Source of the DNA: Paenibacillus_V sp046244365 | GTDB taxonomy: Bacteria > Bacillota > Bacilli > Paenibacillales > NBRC-103111 | Assembly (NCBI RefSeq): GCF_046244365.1 | Contig: NZ_CP176395.1 | Location: 2,480,001-2,544,000, forward strand | DNA: 64,000 nucleotides | Direction of reading: 5' to 3' | Shown: piece after piece, positions 7,209 to 14,612 of the stretch | Layout: every line of letters starts with the position of its first letter | Numbering within the stretch: the first letter of the stretch is position 1 | Program-made: the position numbers and the translations under genes | The notes under the pieces: generated by a model | The model's database searches: none | Told to the model about the DNA's origin: nothing | What the model saw: the letters and a program-made list of their open reading frames with translations, nothing else

Positions 7209-8150
7209 TTGGATACACAATTTAGCAGCAGTTATTATATGCAAGGGAAATCTTTCGCGATTACTCGCGTGGTCCATGATTTGCAGTTCCGCAACATCCC
7301 CTCTCCGCATAGCCACGATTTCGTCGAGCTTGTCTATGTCGTGCGCGGGGAAGCGATTCACATGCTCGCGGAGAAACAGGTTGCGATCGAAGCGGGCGAT
7401 TTGTACATTATCAAGCCGGGAGAAATTCATACGTACGATATCCGGCCCGGCCGGCAGCTTGAAATCATCAACTGCATGTTCATGCCGGACGTTATTCGCC
7501 AATCGCTGCTCCGCGAGCTCGACTTGACGAACTCCGAGGACTATTTCTACGTGCAGCTGTTTCTCGACAATGAGGAACGCTTGCATCACAGGCTGCAATT
7601 GAAAGGACGAGATGCGGAAGCCGTGTTCGCCATTCTGAAGGCGATGCTCGCGGAGAACGTGGCCGGCCATCCGTCCTCTCAGACGATCAATCGGCTGAAG
7701 CTGATGGAGCTGCTGATCCGTCTGTCGCGCATTTACGAGCAGCAGTCCAGAACGGTTCAAACCGGCAGCAGCGATAAAGCGCAGATTGTCCGGCGCGTCC
7801 GGGGCTTTCTGGAGCGGCATTATCAGGAACGCATCCTGATTTCGTCCATTACGGAGCTCTTCTCTATCAGCGAACGCCAACTCAACCGTTTGTTCAAAGC
7901 GGTTACCGGTCATACCGTTATCGAAATGCTGCACCGGATCCGGATCGAGCATGCCAAACGGCTGCTTGCGGAAACGGACGCCAAAGTCATTACGATCGCC
8001 ACTCTTGTCGGTTATGACGATCCTTCTTTCTTCAGCCGGCTGTTCGCCCGTCTGGTTGGATGCGCGCCGGGGCAATATCGGGCGTCCCCGGACTATGAGC
8101 CTCGGGTCGTGCCGGACGATGCACCGGCTTTCGCCGGGAAGAAACGATGA
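7209..8150 (+). CDS. AraC-family transcriptional regulator, cupin sensor
   Basis: A 313-residue regulator. Residues about 25-95 form a cupin sugar-sensing domain ('SPHSHDFVELVYVVRGEAIHML', 'AGDLYIIKPGEIHTYDI'); residues about 200-300 carry two HTH motifs of the AraC/XylS type ('ITELFSISERQLNRLFKAVTG', 'IATLVGYDDPSFFSRLFARLVG'). The TTG at 7209 has GAGGTGG seven bases upstream and gives the full cupin. It follows the rhamnosidase by about 70 bases on the same strand, so it probably controls rhamnoside use. A terminator follows. Confidence 0.88.
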   Translation: MDTQFSSSYYMQGKSFAITRVVHDLQFRNIPSPHSHDFVELVYVVRGEAIHMLAEKQVAIEAGDLYIIKPGEIHTYDIRPGRQLEIINCMFMPDVIRQSLLRELDLTNSEDYFYVQLFLDNEERLHHRLQLKGRDAEAVFAILKAMLAENVAGHPSSQTINRLKLMELLIRLSRIYEQQSRTVQTGSSDKAQIVRRVRGFLERHYQERILISSITELFSISERQLNRLFKAVTGHTVIEMLHRIRIEHAKRLLAETDAKVITIATLVGYDDPSFFSRLFARLVGCAPGQYRASPDYEPRVVPDDAPAFAGKKR

Positions 8151-8168
8151 ATAGCTTGCCGTTGCGAT

Positions 8169-8206
8169 ATCGGCTCTTTCGTTTTATGCGAAGGGCCGAT
8201 TTTTTT
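8169..8206 (+). terminator. Terminator after AraC regulator
   Basis: ATCGGCTCTTTCG pairs with CGAAGGGCCGAT around a TTTTATG loop, followed by six T residues. Confidence 0.85.
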
Positions 8207-8296
8207 GTTAGCATTTCCACCAGTACGCACGATCGTAGAGAAAGCAAGTTGATGCTGCCGGTTTTCGCCTATTTTCTATACATAGTTGTTTCTTAA

Positions 8297-8325
8297 TTTA
8301 CTTATTACCGCAAATACGCTACAAT
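8297..8325 (+). promoter_or_regulatory. Promoter for SufR-like regulator
   Basis: TTTACT (8297-8302) and TACAAT (8320-8325) are 17 bases apart. Transcription would begin near 8332, leaving a leader of about 135 bases that contains the three hairpin repeats. Confidence 0.6.
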
Positions 8326-8335
8326 GGCGTTACGG

Positions 8336-8470
8336 ATGGTGCTTTTGGCGCAGACGGCTTTTCTTCCGAAAAGCCAGGATATGCTTACGATGATGGCTTT
8401 TCTTCCGAAAAGCCAGGATATGCTTACGATGACGGCTTTTCTTCCGAAAAGCCTTGGGGTGATATTATGA
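8336..8470 (+). other. Possible leader ORF built from 13-codon repeats
   Basis: From an ATG at 8336 a 44-codon frame runs through the three repeats, each 39 bases or 13 codons, giving AFLPKSQDMLTM-type units. Its TGA overlaps the regulator ATG as ATGA. No good ribosome binding site is seen, so translation is uncertain and the frame may simply follow from the repeat length. Confidence 0.3.
8356..8453. repeat. Three 39-bp repeats, each with a perfect 20-nt hairpin
   Basis: GGCTTTTCTTCCGAAAAGCC occurs identically at 8356-8375, 8395-8414 and 8434-8453, joined by AGGATATGCTTACGATGAT or a close variant. Each copy is an 8-bp stem (GGCTTTTC/GAAAAGCC) with a 4-nt TTCC loop. They fill the leader of the SufR-like gene. 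Confidence 0.93.
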
Positions 8471-9114
8471 ACAAAGACCAGGAATCTTCGACACGCAAAG
8501 TGTTGTTGAACATGATGAAAACAAGAGGACCGCTCAGCGTCGGCGACATGGCGAAAGAGCTCGGCATTACCGAAATGGCGGTGCGCCGTCATTTAAATAC
8601 GCTGGAGCGGGACGGGCTGATCGAAACGAAGCTCAGCAGACAAGCGATGGGACGTCCGACCCATCTCTATTCCTTAACCTCGCTTGCCGACGACCTGTTT
8701 CCGAAAAATTACCACCATCTGACGCTCGATTTGCTCGGAGAGCTTGAGGCGGAGGAAGGAACGGATTTGGTCGGCCGACTTTTCGAACGGCGCAAGGAGA
8801 AGCTTTTCGCCAAATACGGCGAGCGAATGAAAGGCAAGGAGCTGCCGGAACGCGTCGCGGAGCTTGCCGACATTCAGAATACGAATGGCTATATGGTCCA
8901 ACTGGAGCAGCAGGATGAAGAGAATTACGTGCTGACGGAATTCAACTGCCCGATCGCGCAAGTAGCCGGGCAATACAACGAGGCGTGTCAATGCGAGCTG
9001 ACGCTGTTCGAGAAGCTGCTCGGCGCCGACGTCGAACGGACGGAATGCTTGACCAAGGGCGGCTCGAAGTGCACGTACGTGATCCGGAAAGCCGGCGATA
9101 CGCCGAGGTCATGA
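8467..9114 (+). CDS. SufR-like HTH regulator with cysteine cluster
   Basis: A 215-residue regulator. Residues about 8-65 are a winged helix of the DeoR/ArsR class ('PLSVGDMAKELGITEMAVRRHLNTLERDGLIET'). The C-terminal half carries five cysteines: 'FNCP', then CX12C in 'EACQC', then 'TECL' and 'GGSKCTYVI'. This layout resembles SufR-type regulators that bind an Fe-S cluster and control suf genes. The ATG at 8467 follows GGGGTGAT. No suf genes are in the window, so its targets are unknown; the repeated palindromes in its own leader are natural candidates for autoregulation. A long hairpin follows. Confidence 0.82.
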   Translation: MNKDQESSTRKVLLNMMKTRGPLSVGDMAKELGITEMAVRRHLNTLERDGLIETKLSRQAMGRPTHLYSLTSLADDLFPKNYHHLTLDLLGELEAEEGTDLVGRLFERRKEKLFAKYGERMKGKELPERVAELADIQNTNGYMVQLEQQDEENYVLTEFNCPIAQVAGQYNEACQCELTLFEKLLGADVERTECLTKGGSKCTYVIRKAGDTPRS

Positions 9115-9144
9115 TTAGCCAAACACGCCGAATCATTCGGCAAA

Positions 9145-9183
9145 CGAACACCCTGATCCGATGATATCGGATCAGGGTGTTCG
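9145..9183. terminator. Very strong 18-bp hairpin
   Basis: A perfect 18-bp stem CGAACACCCTGATCCGAT with a GAT loop is followed by CCTTTTG. It separates the SufR-like gene from the ROK operon promoter. Confidence 0.8.
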
Positions 9184-9222
9184 CCTTTTGCGATCATGAA
9201 TAATCGACGCTTGAAAATGATG

Positions 9223-9251
9223 TTGACATTTGGAAGCGCCTCCATTACACT
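9223..9251 (+). promoter_or_regulatory. Promoter of the ROK/PIG-L operon
   Basis: A perfect TTGACA (9223-9228) and TACACT (9246-9251) have a 17-base spacer, upstream of the ROK gene. Confidence 0.85.
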
Positions 9252-9267
9252 TTAATCAGATACTTTG

Positions 9268-9284
9268 TTAGTCATTTTAACTAA
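9268..9284. promoter_or_regulatory. Putative ROK operator
   Basis: TTAGT and ACTAA flank seven bases, just downstream of the likely transcription start. Bacillus XylR, also a ROK repressor, binds TTAGTTT-type inverted repeats, so this is a fitting autoregulatory operator. Confidence 0.6.
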
Positions 9285-9308
9285 TTAAGAAAGGAGTGAG
9301 AGTGTTTA

Positions 9309-10490
9309 TTGCGCAACCGGGGTCAAACAGGAAATTCGAAATTCGTCAAACAGATGAACCGTGATGGTATTCTGTTCAAGCTTAGACAGAAGCAGATGTC
9401 AAGAGCCGATTTGGCCAAGGAAACCGAGCTTAGCCGTCCTTGCGTTTCCTCGCTGGTCGAAGAAATGATCAACGAAGGGCTGATCCACGAAGTGGGCGTG
9501 GGCGAATCGAAAGGCGGGCGAAAGCCTACGCTGCTTGCATTCAACTCCCAGTCTTTTGCCGTAGTCGGGGCCGTCTTCGAAGGCAGTGAAATTCAAATGG
9601 CGTTAGCCGATTTGAAGGGAGAAATTTTTGCCCACTTCCATACCCGCTTGAATCAGCCGACCAACGGAGAGATGGCGATCCGGGCCCTTGAGAAAGGACT
9701 TGCGGCGCTGCTGGAACAAAGCGGGTTCGAGAAAAGCCGGTTAATCGGGATAGGCGTAGGTTTACCGGGGATTACACAGCGAAGAAACGGTACGATCAGC
9801 TACTCGCCGAGTACGGGATGGATGGACCTACCCGTCCAGCAAGAAATTGAGGAAAAGCTCGGCATGCCCGTCATCATCGAGAACGATGTCAACATGATGA
9901 CTTTAGGCGAATATTACCAAGGCGTGGGGAAAGAATCGGCAACGCTCGTCAATATGTACGTAGGTACGGGGATCGGTGCCGGTATTCTGATCAATGGCCA
10001 GCTTTACAGGGGCAGCAAAGAAGCAGCGGGCGAAATCGGCTATATGCTGGTCGGTCCTATCGGTAAACGCGGACGTGGAGAATTCGGGGTGTTTGAAAGC
10101 AATTACTCGGTGCCGGGCATTTATGAAAAGGCAAAGGCGATTTTGCCTTCTCTCATCGAAGAGTCCAGCATCATCGAGCAGCTTGTCACGGTTGCCGGAG
10201 AAGGGGATGCCGAGGCGCAGCGGCTCCTGGATGACGTTTACAAGCATTGGGCTTCCGGAATGGCTAACGTGGCAAGCGTCCTGGATCCCGAGCTGCTCAT
10301 TCTGAGCGGAGAATTGGTTCATATTGATGACAAAGGGGTTCAAACGATTCAAGAGATGCTATCCGCATGGGTTCCTGTCGTTCCGCAAATCAAGATTGCT
10401 GCCTTAGGCGATAGGGCGGGGATTATTGGCGCCGTGCACAGCGCTTTGGAAACGTTTTCGAATCATATGGCAAGATTAGTACAATCATGA
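9309..10490 (+). CDS. ROK-family transcriptional regulator (XylR/NagC type)
   Basis: A 393-residue sugar-responsive repressor. The N-terminal winged helix is at about residues 20-70 ('QMSRADLAKETELSRPCVSSLVEEMI'), followed by an actin-like ROK fold ('GIGVGLPGI', 'VIIENDVNMMTLGEYYQG', 'VNMYVGTGIGAGILINGQLYRG'). The usual ROK zinc motif CxCGxxGCxE is replaced by 'KRGRGEFGVFE', with no cysteines. The TTG at 9309 keeps the typical N-terminus 'TGNSKFVKQMNRDGILF' and has AAGGAG 12 bases upstream. It is the first gene of a long operon and probably senses the imported amino sugar or a derivative. Confidence 0.88.
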   Translation: MRNRGQTGNSKFVKQMNRDGILFKLRQKQMSRADLAKETELSRPCVSSLVEEMINEGLIHEVGVGESKGGRKPTLLAFNSQSFAVVGAVFEGSEIQMALADLKGEIFAHFHTRLNQPTNGEMAIRALEKGLAALLEQSGFEKSRLIGIGVGLPGITQRRNGTISYSPSTGWMDLPVQQEIEEKLGMPVIIENDVNMMTLGEYYQGVGKESATLVNMYVGTGIGAGILINGQLYRGSKEAAGEIGYMLVGPIGKRGRGEFGVFESNYSVPGIYEKAKAILPSLIEESSIIEQLVTVAGEGDAEAQRLLDDVYKHWASGMANVASVLDPELLILSGELVHIDDKGVQTIQEMLSAWVPVVPQIKIAALGDRAGIIGAVHSALETFSNHMARLVQS

Positions 10491-10503
10491 AGGGGGAATT
10501 TAT

Positions 10504-11613
10504 TTGAAACGTACAGTCGGTAAAATGAAAAGCTTTTTGGGAACGGTGTTGATCGGTTCACTGGCATTGTCGGCAACGGCATGCGGAAGTTCGGATTCCG
10601 GAAAGCCTTCGGAAAAACCTTCCGATAAACCGGCAGCGGAATCCGCCAAGCCGGCAGACCCGAAAAAGCTGGTAATCTATACGGCGAGAGACAAAAATGT
10701 CGTCGATGAGATCATCCCCAAATTCAAAGAGAAAAATCCGGGCATCGAGGTCGAAGTACTGACCATGGGCGCCCAGCAAATTCTGGAGCGCGTGCGCGGC
10801 GAAAAAGCGAACCCGCAGGGCGATTTCTGGTGGGGGGGCACGCAATCCGCTTTAATGACGGCGGCGGACGAAGATTTGCTGAAAGGTTTCAAACCAAGCT
10901 TCGCGGACAGCATTCCGGCCCTGTACAAAGACGCCAAAGACCGCTGGTACGGGGAAATGCTTCTTCCCGAAGTCATCATGTACAATCCGGATATGATGAA
11001 AAAGGAAGATGCGCCAAAGGATTGGGATGAATTGCTCGATCCGAAATACAAAAACAAAATCATTATTCGCGGCGTACTCGCTTCGGGGACGATGAGAACG
11101 ATCTATTCCGCGATGATTTTCCGCCAAGGCGCGAACGATCCGGCCAAAGGATACGAATGGTTGAAGAAGCTGGATGCGAATACGAAGGAATACGCACAAG
11201 ATCCGACCAACCTATATTTGAAGCTGGCCCGTCAGGAAGGGGCGCTCTCCCTTTGGAACCTGCAGGACATCATGATTCAGAAAGAAACGAAGAAACAGCC
11301 GTTCGATTTTATTTATCCGAAAAGTGGAGCACCTATACTGGTTGACGGTGTCGGCATGATTAAAGGAAGCAAAAACGAAGAAGCGGCGAAAAGGTTCTAC
11401 GAATTCCTGTTCGAACCGAAGCTGCGCGCCGAACTGGCCGAAAAGCTTTACCAAATTCCTACGCGCAGCGATATAAACAAAGATACGCTGCCGGCATGGC
11501 TGAAAGGGCTTGAATTGAAACCGCTCACAATCGATTGGACCGTTATGGCGGCGAAAGAGAAAGAATGGATGGACTACTGGGATCAAAGCATCAAGGGCAA
11601 AGGCGCAAAATAA
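10504..11613 (+). CDS. ABC importer substrate-binding lipoprotein (AfuA/FbpA-like)
   Basis: A 369-residue extracellular solute-binding protein of the family that carries ferric ions, polyamines, thiamine or phosphonates. The lipoprotein signal ends 'LSATACGS' near residue 28, followed by a low-complexity linker of KPSEKP/KPAD repeats. The mature part starts 'LVIYTARDKNVVDEIIPKFKEKNPGIEVEVLTMG', typical of Fe(III)-type SBPs. The TTG at 10504 has AAGGGGG upstream. It is 13 bases after the ROK gene and is followed by a strong hairpin that may protect its mRNA. The ligand is unknown; downstream genes suggest an amino-sugar compound rather than iron. Confidence 0.88.
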   Translation: MKRTVGKMKSFLGTVLIGSLALSATACGSSDSGKPSEKPSDKPAAESAKPADPKKLVIYTARDKNVVDEIIPKFKEKNPGIEVEVLTMGAQQILERVRGEKANPQGDFWWGGTQSALMTAADEDLLKGFKPSFADSIPALYKDAKDRWYGEMLLPEVIMYNPDMMKKEDAPKDWDELLDPKYKNKIIIRGVLASGTMRTIYSAMIFRQGANDPAKGYEWLKKLDANTKEYAQDPTNLYLKLARQEGALSLWNLQDIMIQKETKKQPFDFIYPKSGAPILVDGVGMIKGSKNEEAAKRFYEFLFEPKLRAELAEKLYQIPTRSDINKDTLPAWLKGLELKPLTIDWTVMAAKEKEWMDYWDQSIKGKGAK

Positions 11614-11620
11614 TGACGTT

Positions 11621-11648
11621 ATCGGGCGGAGCAACCGCTCCGCCCGAT
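11621..11648 (+). promoter_or_regulatory. Intercistronic 12-bp hairpin
   Basis: ATCGGGCGGAGC and GCTCCGCCCGAT pair perfectly around AACC. There is no T-run, so it more likely stabilises the upstream SBP message than terminates transcription. Confidence 0.75.
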
Positions 11649-11671
11649 GATCGCAACAGGAGGAAGCCATT

Positions 11672-12754
11672 TTGATCGACGTCACACTGGATCATGTATG
11701 CAAACAGTTCGGCACTGTCAAAGGAGTCGATGATGTACACATCCACATCAAGCCGGGCGAATTTTTCACCTTTCTCGGTCCGAGCGGCTGCGGCAAAACG
11801 ACGACGCTGCGGATGATTGCCGGCTTCTACTATCCTAGTTCGGGACAGATCCGGTTCGGCAGCCAGGATGTAACGAATCTGCCTCCCAATAAACGCAATA
11901 CCGGGATGGTCTTTCAAAATTACGCCTTGTTCCCGCATATGACGGTTTTTGAAAATATCGCGTTCGGCCTGCAGGTCCGCAAAAAATCGAAATCCGAAAT
12001 TGCCGAGAAGGTGGAGCGGGCGCAAAAACAAGTCCATCTGCAAGGGTACGGCAGCCGCCGGATTGATCAATTGTCGGGAGGTCAGCAACAAAGGGTCGCA
12101 TTGGCAAGGGCACTTGTCATCGAACCGCAAATATTGCTGCTCGACGAACCGTTGTCCAATTTGGACGCCAAGCTGAGGGAAGAAACGAGGCTGGAAATCA
12201 AGAGGCTCCAGCTGGAGCTTGGCATTACTACGATTTATGTCACGCACGATCAGGCGGAAGCGATGGCCATGTCGGATCGGATCATGGTCATGCAGGGCGG
12301 CGTCGTCCAGCAAATCGGAAACCCGCAAGAAATCTACAACCGTCCGCAGAACCGGTTCGTCGCTTCCTTTATCGGCGAAACGAATTTGTGGGAAGGTACG
12401 GTGGAACGAATCGAAGGCGGAGAAGTCTATGTTCGGATCGCGCCGGATTTGGTAGTATGCGGCCTTATTGAGAACGCTTCCAAGAAGAGTGATTTAAAAG
12501 TCGGCTCCAAAACGGCCGTTTCCATTCGTCCGGAATCGATCCTGGAAGCGCGGGGGGAAGGTCCGGATACGAACAATGTCATCACGGGAAAGGTCATTAT
12601 TTCCGAATTCACCGGAGTAAGCGTCAATTATTTGACTCAGGTAGGGCCGGCCCAACTGAAAGCGATGTTCGTGAACCAAGGGCATAGACTAAGGGAACGC
12701 GGCGACAGCATAGCCTTTTACATTCCGAAAGAAAGCGTCTACTTTGTGGAATAG
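11672..12754 (+). CDS. ABC importer ATP-binding protein (FbpC/PotA type)
   Basis: A 360-residue ATPase that powers the importer. Walker A 'GPSGCGKTT' lies near residues 37-45, the Q-loop is 'VFQNYALFPHMTV', the signature is 'LSGGQQQRVALARAL', Walker B is 'ILLLDEPLSNLDAKL' and the switch is 'YVTHDQAEAM', followed by a C-terminal TOBE-type domain. The TTG at 11672 has AGGAGGA eight bases upstream. It is adjacent to the fused permease. Confidence 0.93.
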   Translation: MIDVTLDHVCKQFGTVKGVDDVHIHIKPGEFFTFLGPSGCGKTTTLRMIAGFYYPSSGQIRFGSQDVTNLPPNKRNTGMVFQNYALFPHMTVFENIAFGLQVRKKSKSEIAEKVERAQKQVHLQGYGSRRIDQLSGGQQQRVALARALVIEPQILLLDEPLSNLDAKLREETRLEIKRLQLELGITTIYVTHDQAEAMAMSDRIMVMQGGVVQQIGNPQEIYNRPQNRFVASFIGETNLWEGTVERIEGGEVYVRIAPDLVVCGLIENASKKSDLKVGSKTAVSIRPESILEARGEGPDTNNVITGKVIISEFTGVSVNYLTQVGPAQLKAMFVNQGHRLRERGDSIAFYIPKESVYFVE

Positions 12755-12769
12755 ATGAGGGGGCCCGTC

Positions 12770-14500
12770 ATGAAAATACAACCTCAACCGCCGGCTCCGT
12801 CCACGAACAGATGGCATGCGTTCACGTCATCCCGCTATTTCGTTTATGTTCTGGTCGCTCCGTTGTTTTTGGTGCTTCTCGCTTATGTCGTCTATCCGTT
12901 TATTCAAACCTTTACGGACAGCATTTCGCTTAAAGGCCAGTTTTCACTTAAAAACTACGAGAAATTTTTTAGCCTGAAAAACACGGCGAACCTGGAAGCG
13001 CTCTGGACCAGCGTTTATATATCGGTGCTCAGCGTAATCTCGTGCGGCATCGTCGGTGTAGCGATGGCATTTCTGCTCGAGCGCTACGAATTTCCGGGCC
13101 GTAAAATATTAATGGTGCTGGCTCTCGTACCGATGGCACTGCCTCCGCTTATCGGGGTGTTATCGTTCACCTTTCTTTATGGGGAGAGCGGTATTATTCC
13201 AAGGACACTCAAGCTGTGGCTTCATATGGACCATGTGCCTTTTTCCTTGAAGGGCATTTGGGGCGTAGTCGTGGTGCACACGTTTACGATGTACACCTAC
13301 TTTTACATGACGGCTTCGGCTGCGATCAAAGGGCTGGATCCGTCCTTGGAAGAGGCGGCAGCGAACCTAGGGGCCGGACGGTTATACGTATGGCGCCGCG
13401 TCATTCTGCCCATGCTCACCCCCGCGCTCGTCGCATCGTCCCTGCTTGTTTTCATGATCTCGATGGCGTCCTATACGGCGCCGCTCATCTTCGGAATCGA
13501 ACGAACGATGACGATGCAAATCTATCTCTCGCGCACGAACGGATCGCTGGATATGGCGGCCGCGCAATCGACGATTTTATCGATCGTCTCGATCTTATTC
13601 CTGCTCGCCATGCGTTGGTATCAAGGGCTGCGCAATTACCAGAACATGAGCAAAGGGGTCAGCGTTCACCGCACTGAGGTGAAGAGCCCGCTGGGGAAAT
13701 ATGTGGCGATGGTTTTATCCGTTATCGGAGTCATCGTGCTGCTCCTGCCCATCCTTGTGCTGGTTCTCATCTCTTTTTCAGTTGACGGGACATGGACAGT
13801 GCAAATATTGCCGCCCAAGTATACGCTTAGCCATTATGCCGATCTGTTCATGGACAGCAAGACATGGCGGCCGATCGCAAACAGCTTTAAGATGAGCGCT
13901 ATCGCCACCGTAGGCAACATCATCTTCGGGGTGGCGGCCGCTTATGCGATGGTGCGCATGAAGTTCAAAGGCAAATTCGTGCTCGACCTGTTGATCATGC
14001 TTCCTTGGGCGCTGCCTGGAACCGTCGTGGCTGTCAATCTCATTTCCGCGTTCAGCGAACGATCGGTGTTCAGCTTCGATCAAGTCATGATCGGAACGTT
14101 CTGGATTCTTCCGCTCGCTTACTTTGTCCGCCACCTTCCGCTTGTATTCCGCTCTACTTCGGCGACGCTCATGCAGATGGACGGCTCGATCGAGGAGGCG
14201 GCGCGCAATTTGGGAGCATCCTGGTGGTACAGCTTCCGGCGCGTCGTGTTCCCGATGGCGTTAAACGGCATTTTGGCAGGTTCCCTGCTCGCCTTCGTTC
14301 AGGGCATCGGCGAATTTGTCTCTTCGATTCTTTTGTTTACGGCAAAAACGACTCCGATATCGGTCGAGATTTTTCAGCGGATGTATGCGTTCGAATTCGG
14401 AACGGCATGCGCTTACGGCGTGCTGCAAATCGCGCTCATCATTATCGTCCTGTTCGTCTCCCGAAAGCTTACCGGGGACAAAGCGGGTTCCGCAATATAA
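12770..14500 (+). CDS. ABC importer double permease (FbpB/ThiP-like fusion)
   Basis: A 576-residue membrane protein with about 12 helices in two similar halves, each with a BPD-type EAA loop: 'LEEAAANLGAGRLYVWRRVILP' in the first half and 'IEEAARNLGASWWYSFRRVVFP' in the second. One chain thus supplies both permease subunits, as in FbpB and ThiP. An ATG at 12755 abuts the ATPase stop, but the ATG at 12770 has GAGGGGG six bases upstream and is preferred. A short CGCAGG/CCTGCG hairpin follows. Confidence 0.9.
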   Translation: MKIQPQPPAPSTNRWHAFTSSRYFVYVLVAPLFLVLLAYVVYPFIQTFTDSISLKGQFSLKNYEKFFSLKNTANLEALWTSVYISVLSVISCGIVGVAMAFLLERYEFPGRKILMVLALVPMALPPLIGVLSFTFLYGESGIIPRTLKLWLHMDHVPFSLKGIWGVVVVHTFTMYTYFYMTASAAIKGLDPSLEEAAANLGAGRLYVWRRVILPMLTPALVASSLLVFMISMASYTAPLIFGIERTMTMQIYLSRTNGSLDMAAAQSTILSIVSILFLLAMRWYQGLRNYQNMSKGVSVHRTEVKSPLGKYVAMVLSVIGVIVLLLPILVLVLISFSVDGTWTVQILPPKYTLSHYADLFMDSKTWRPIANSFKMSAIATVGNIIFGVAAAYAMVRMKFKGKFVLDLLIMLPWALPGTVVAVNLISAFSERSVFSFDQVMIGTFWILPLAYFVRHLPLVFRSTSATLMQMDGSIEEAARNLGASWWYSFRRVVFPMALNGILAGSLLAFVQGIGEFVSSILLFTAKTTPISVEIFQRMYAFEFGTACAYGVLQIALIIIVLFVSRKLTGDKAGSAI

Positions 14501-14515
14501 CCGGCTCGGTCATTT

Positions 14516-14536
14516 CGCAGGGAACTCCTGCGTTTT
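14516..14536 (+). terminator. Weak hairpin with TTTT
   Basis: A 6-bp stem CGCAGG/CCTGCG with a five-base loop is followed by TTTT. It may be a partial terminator between the importer and enzyme genes. Confidence 0.45.
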
Positions 14537-14612
14537 GATAAATAGCGGATGGCCATCCTGCTAGTCAGTATCTCAAGAGCATTTCATTCTCATGGGAAAA
14601 GGGAGGAACAAA

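Noticed and set aside
10504..14500. Iron(III) importer under Fur control
   Set aside because: The protein families match ferric-type importers, but the promoter has a ROK-like operator, no Fur box, and the operon encodes amino-sugar-type enzymes.
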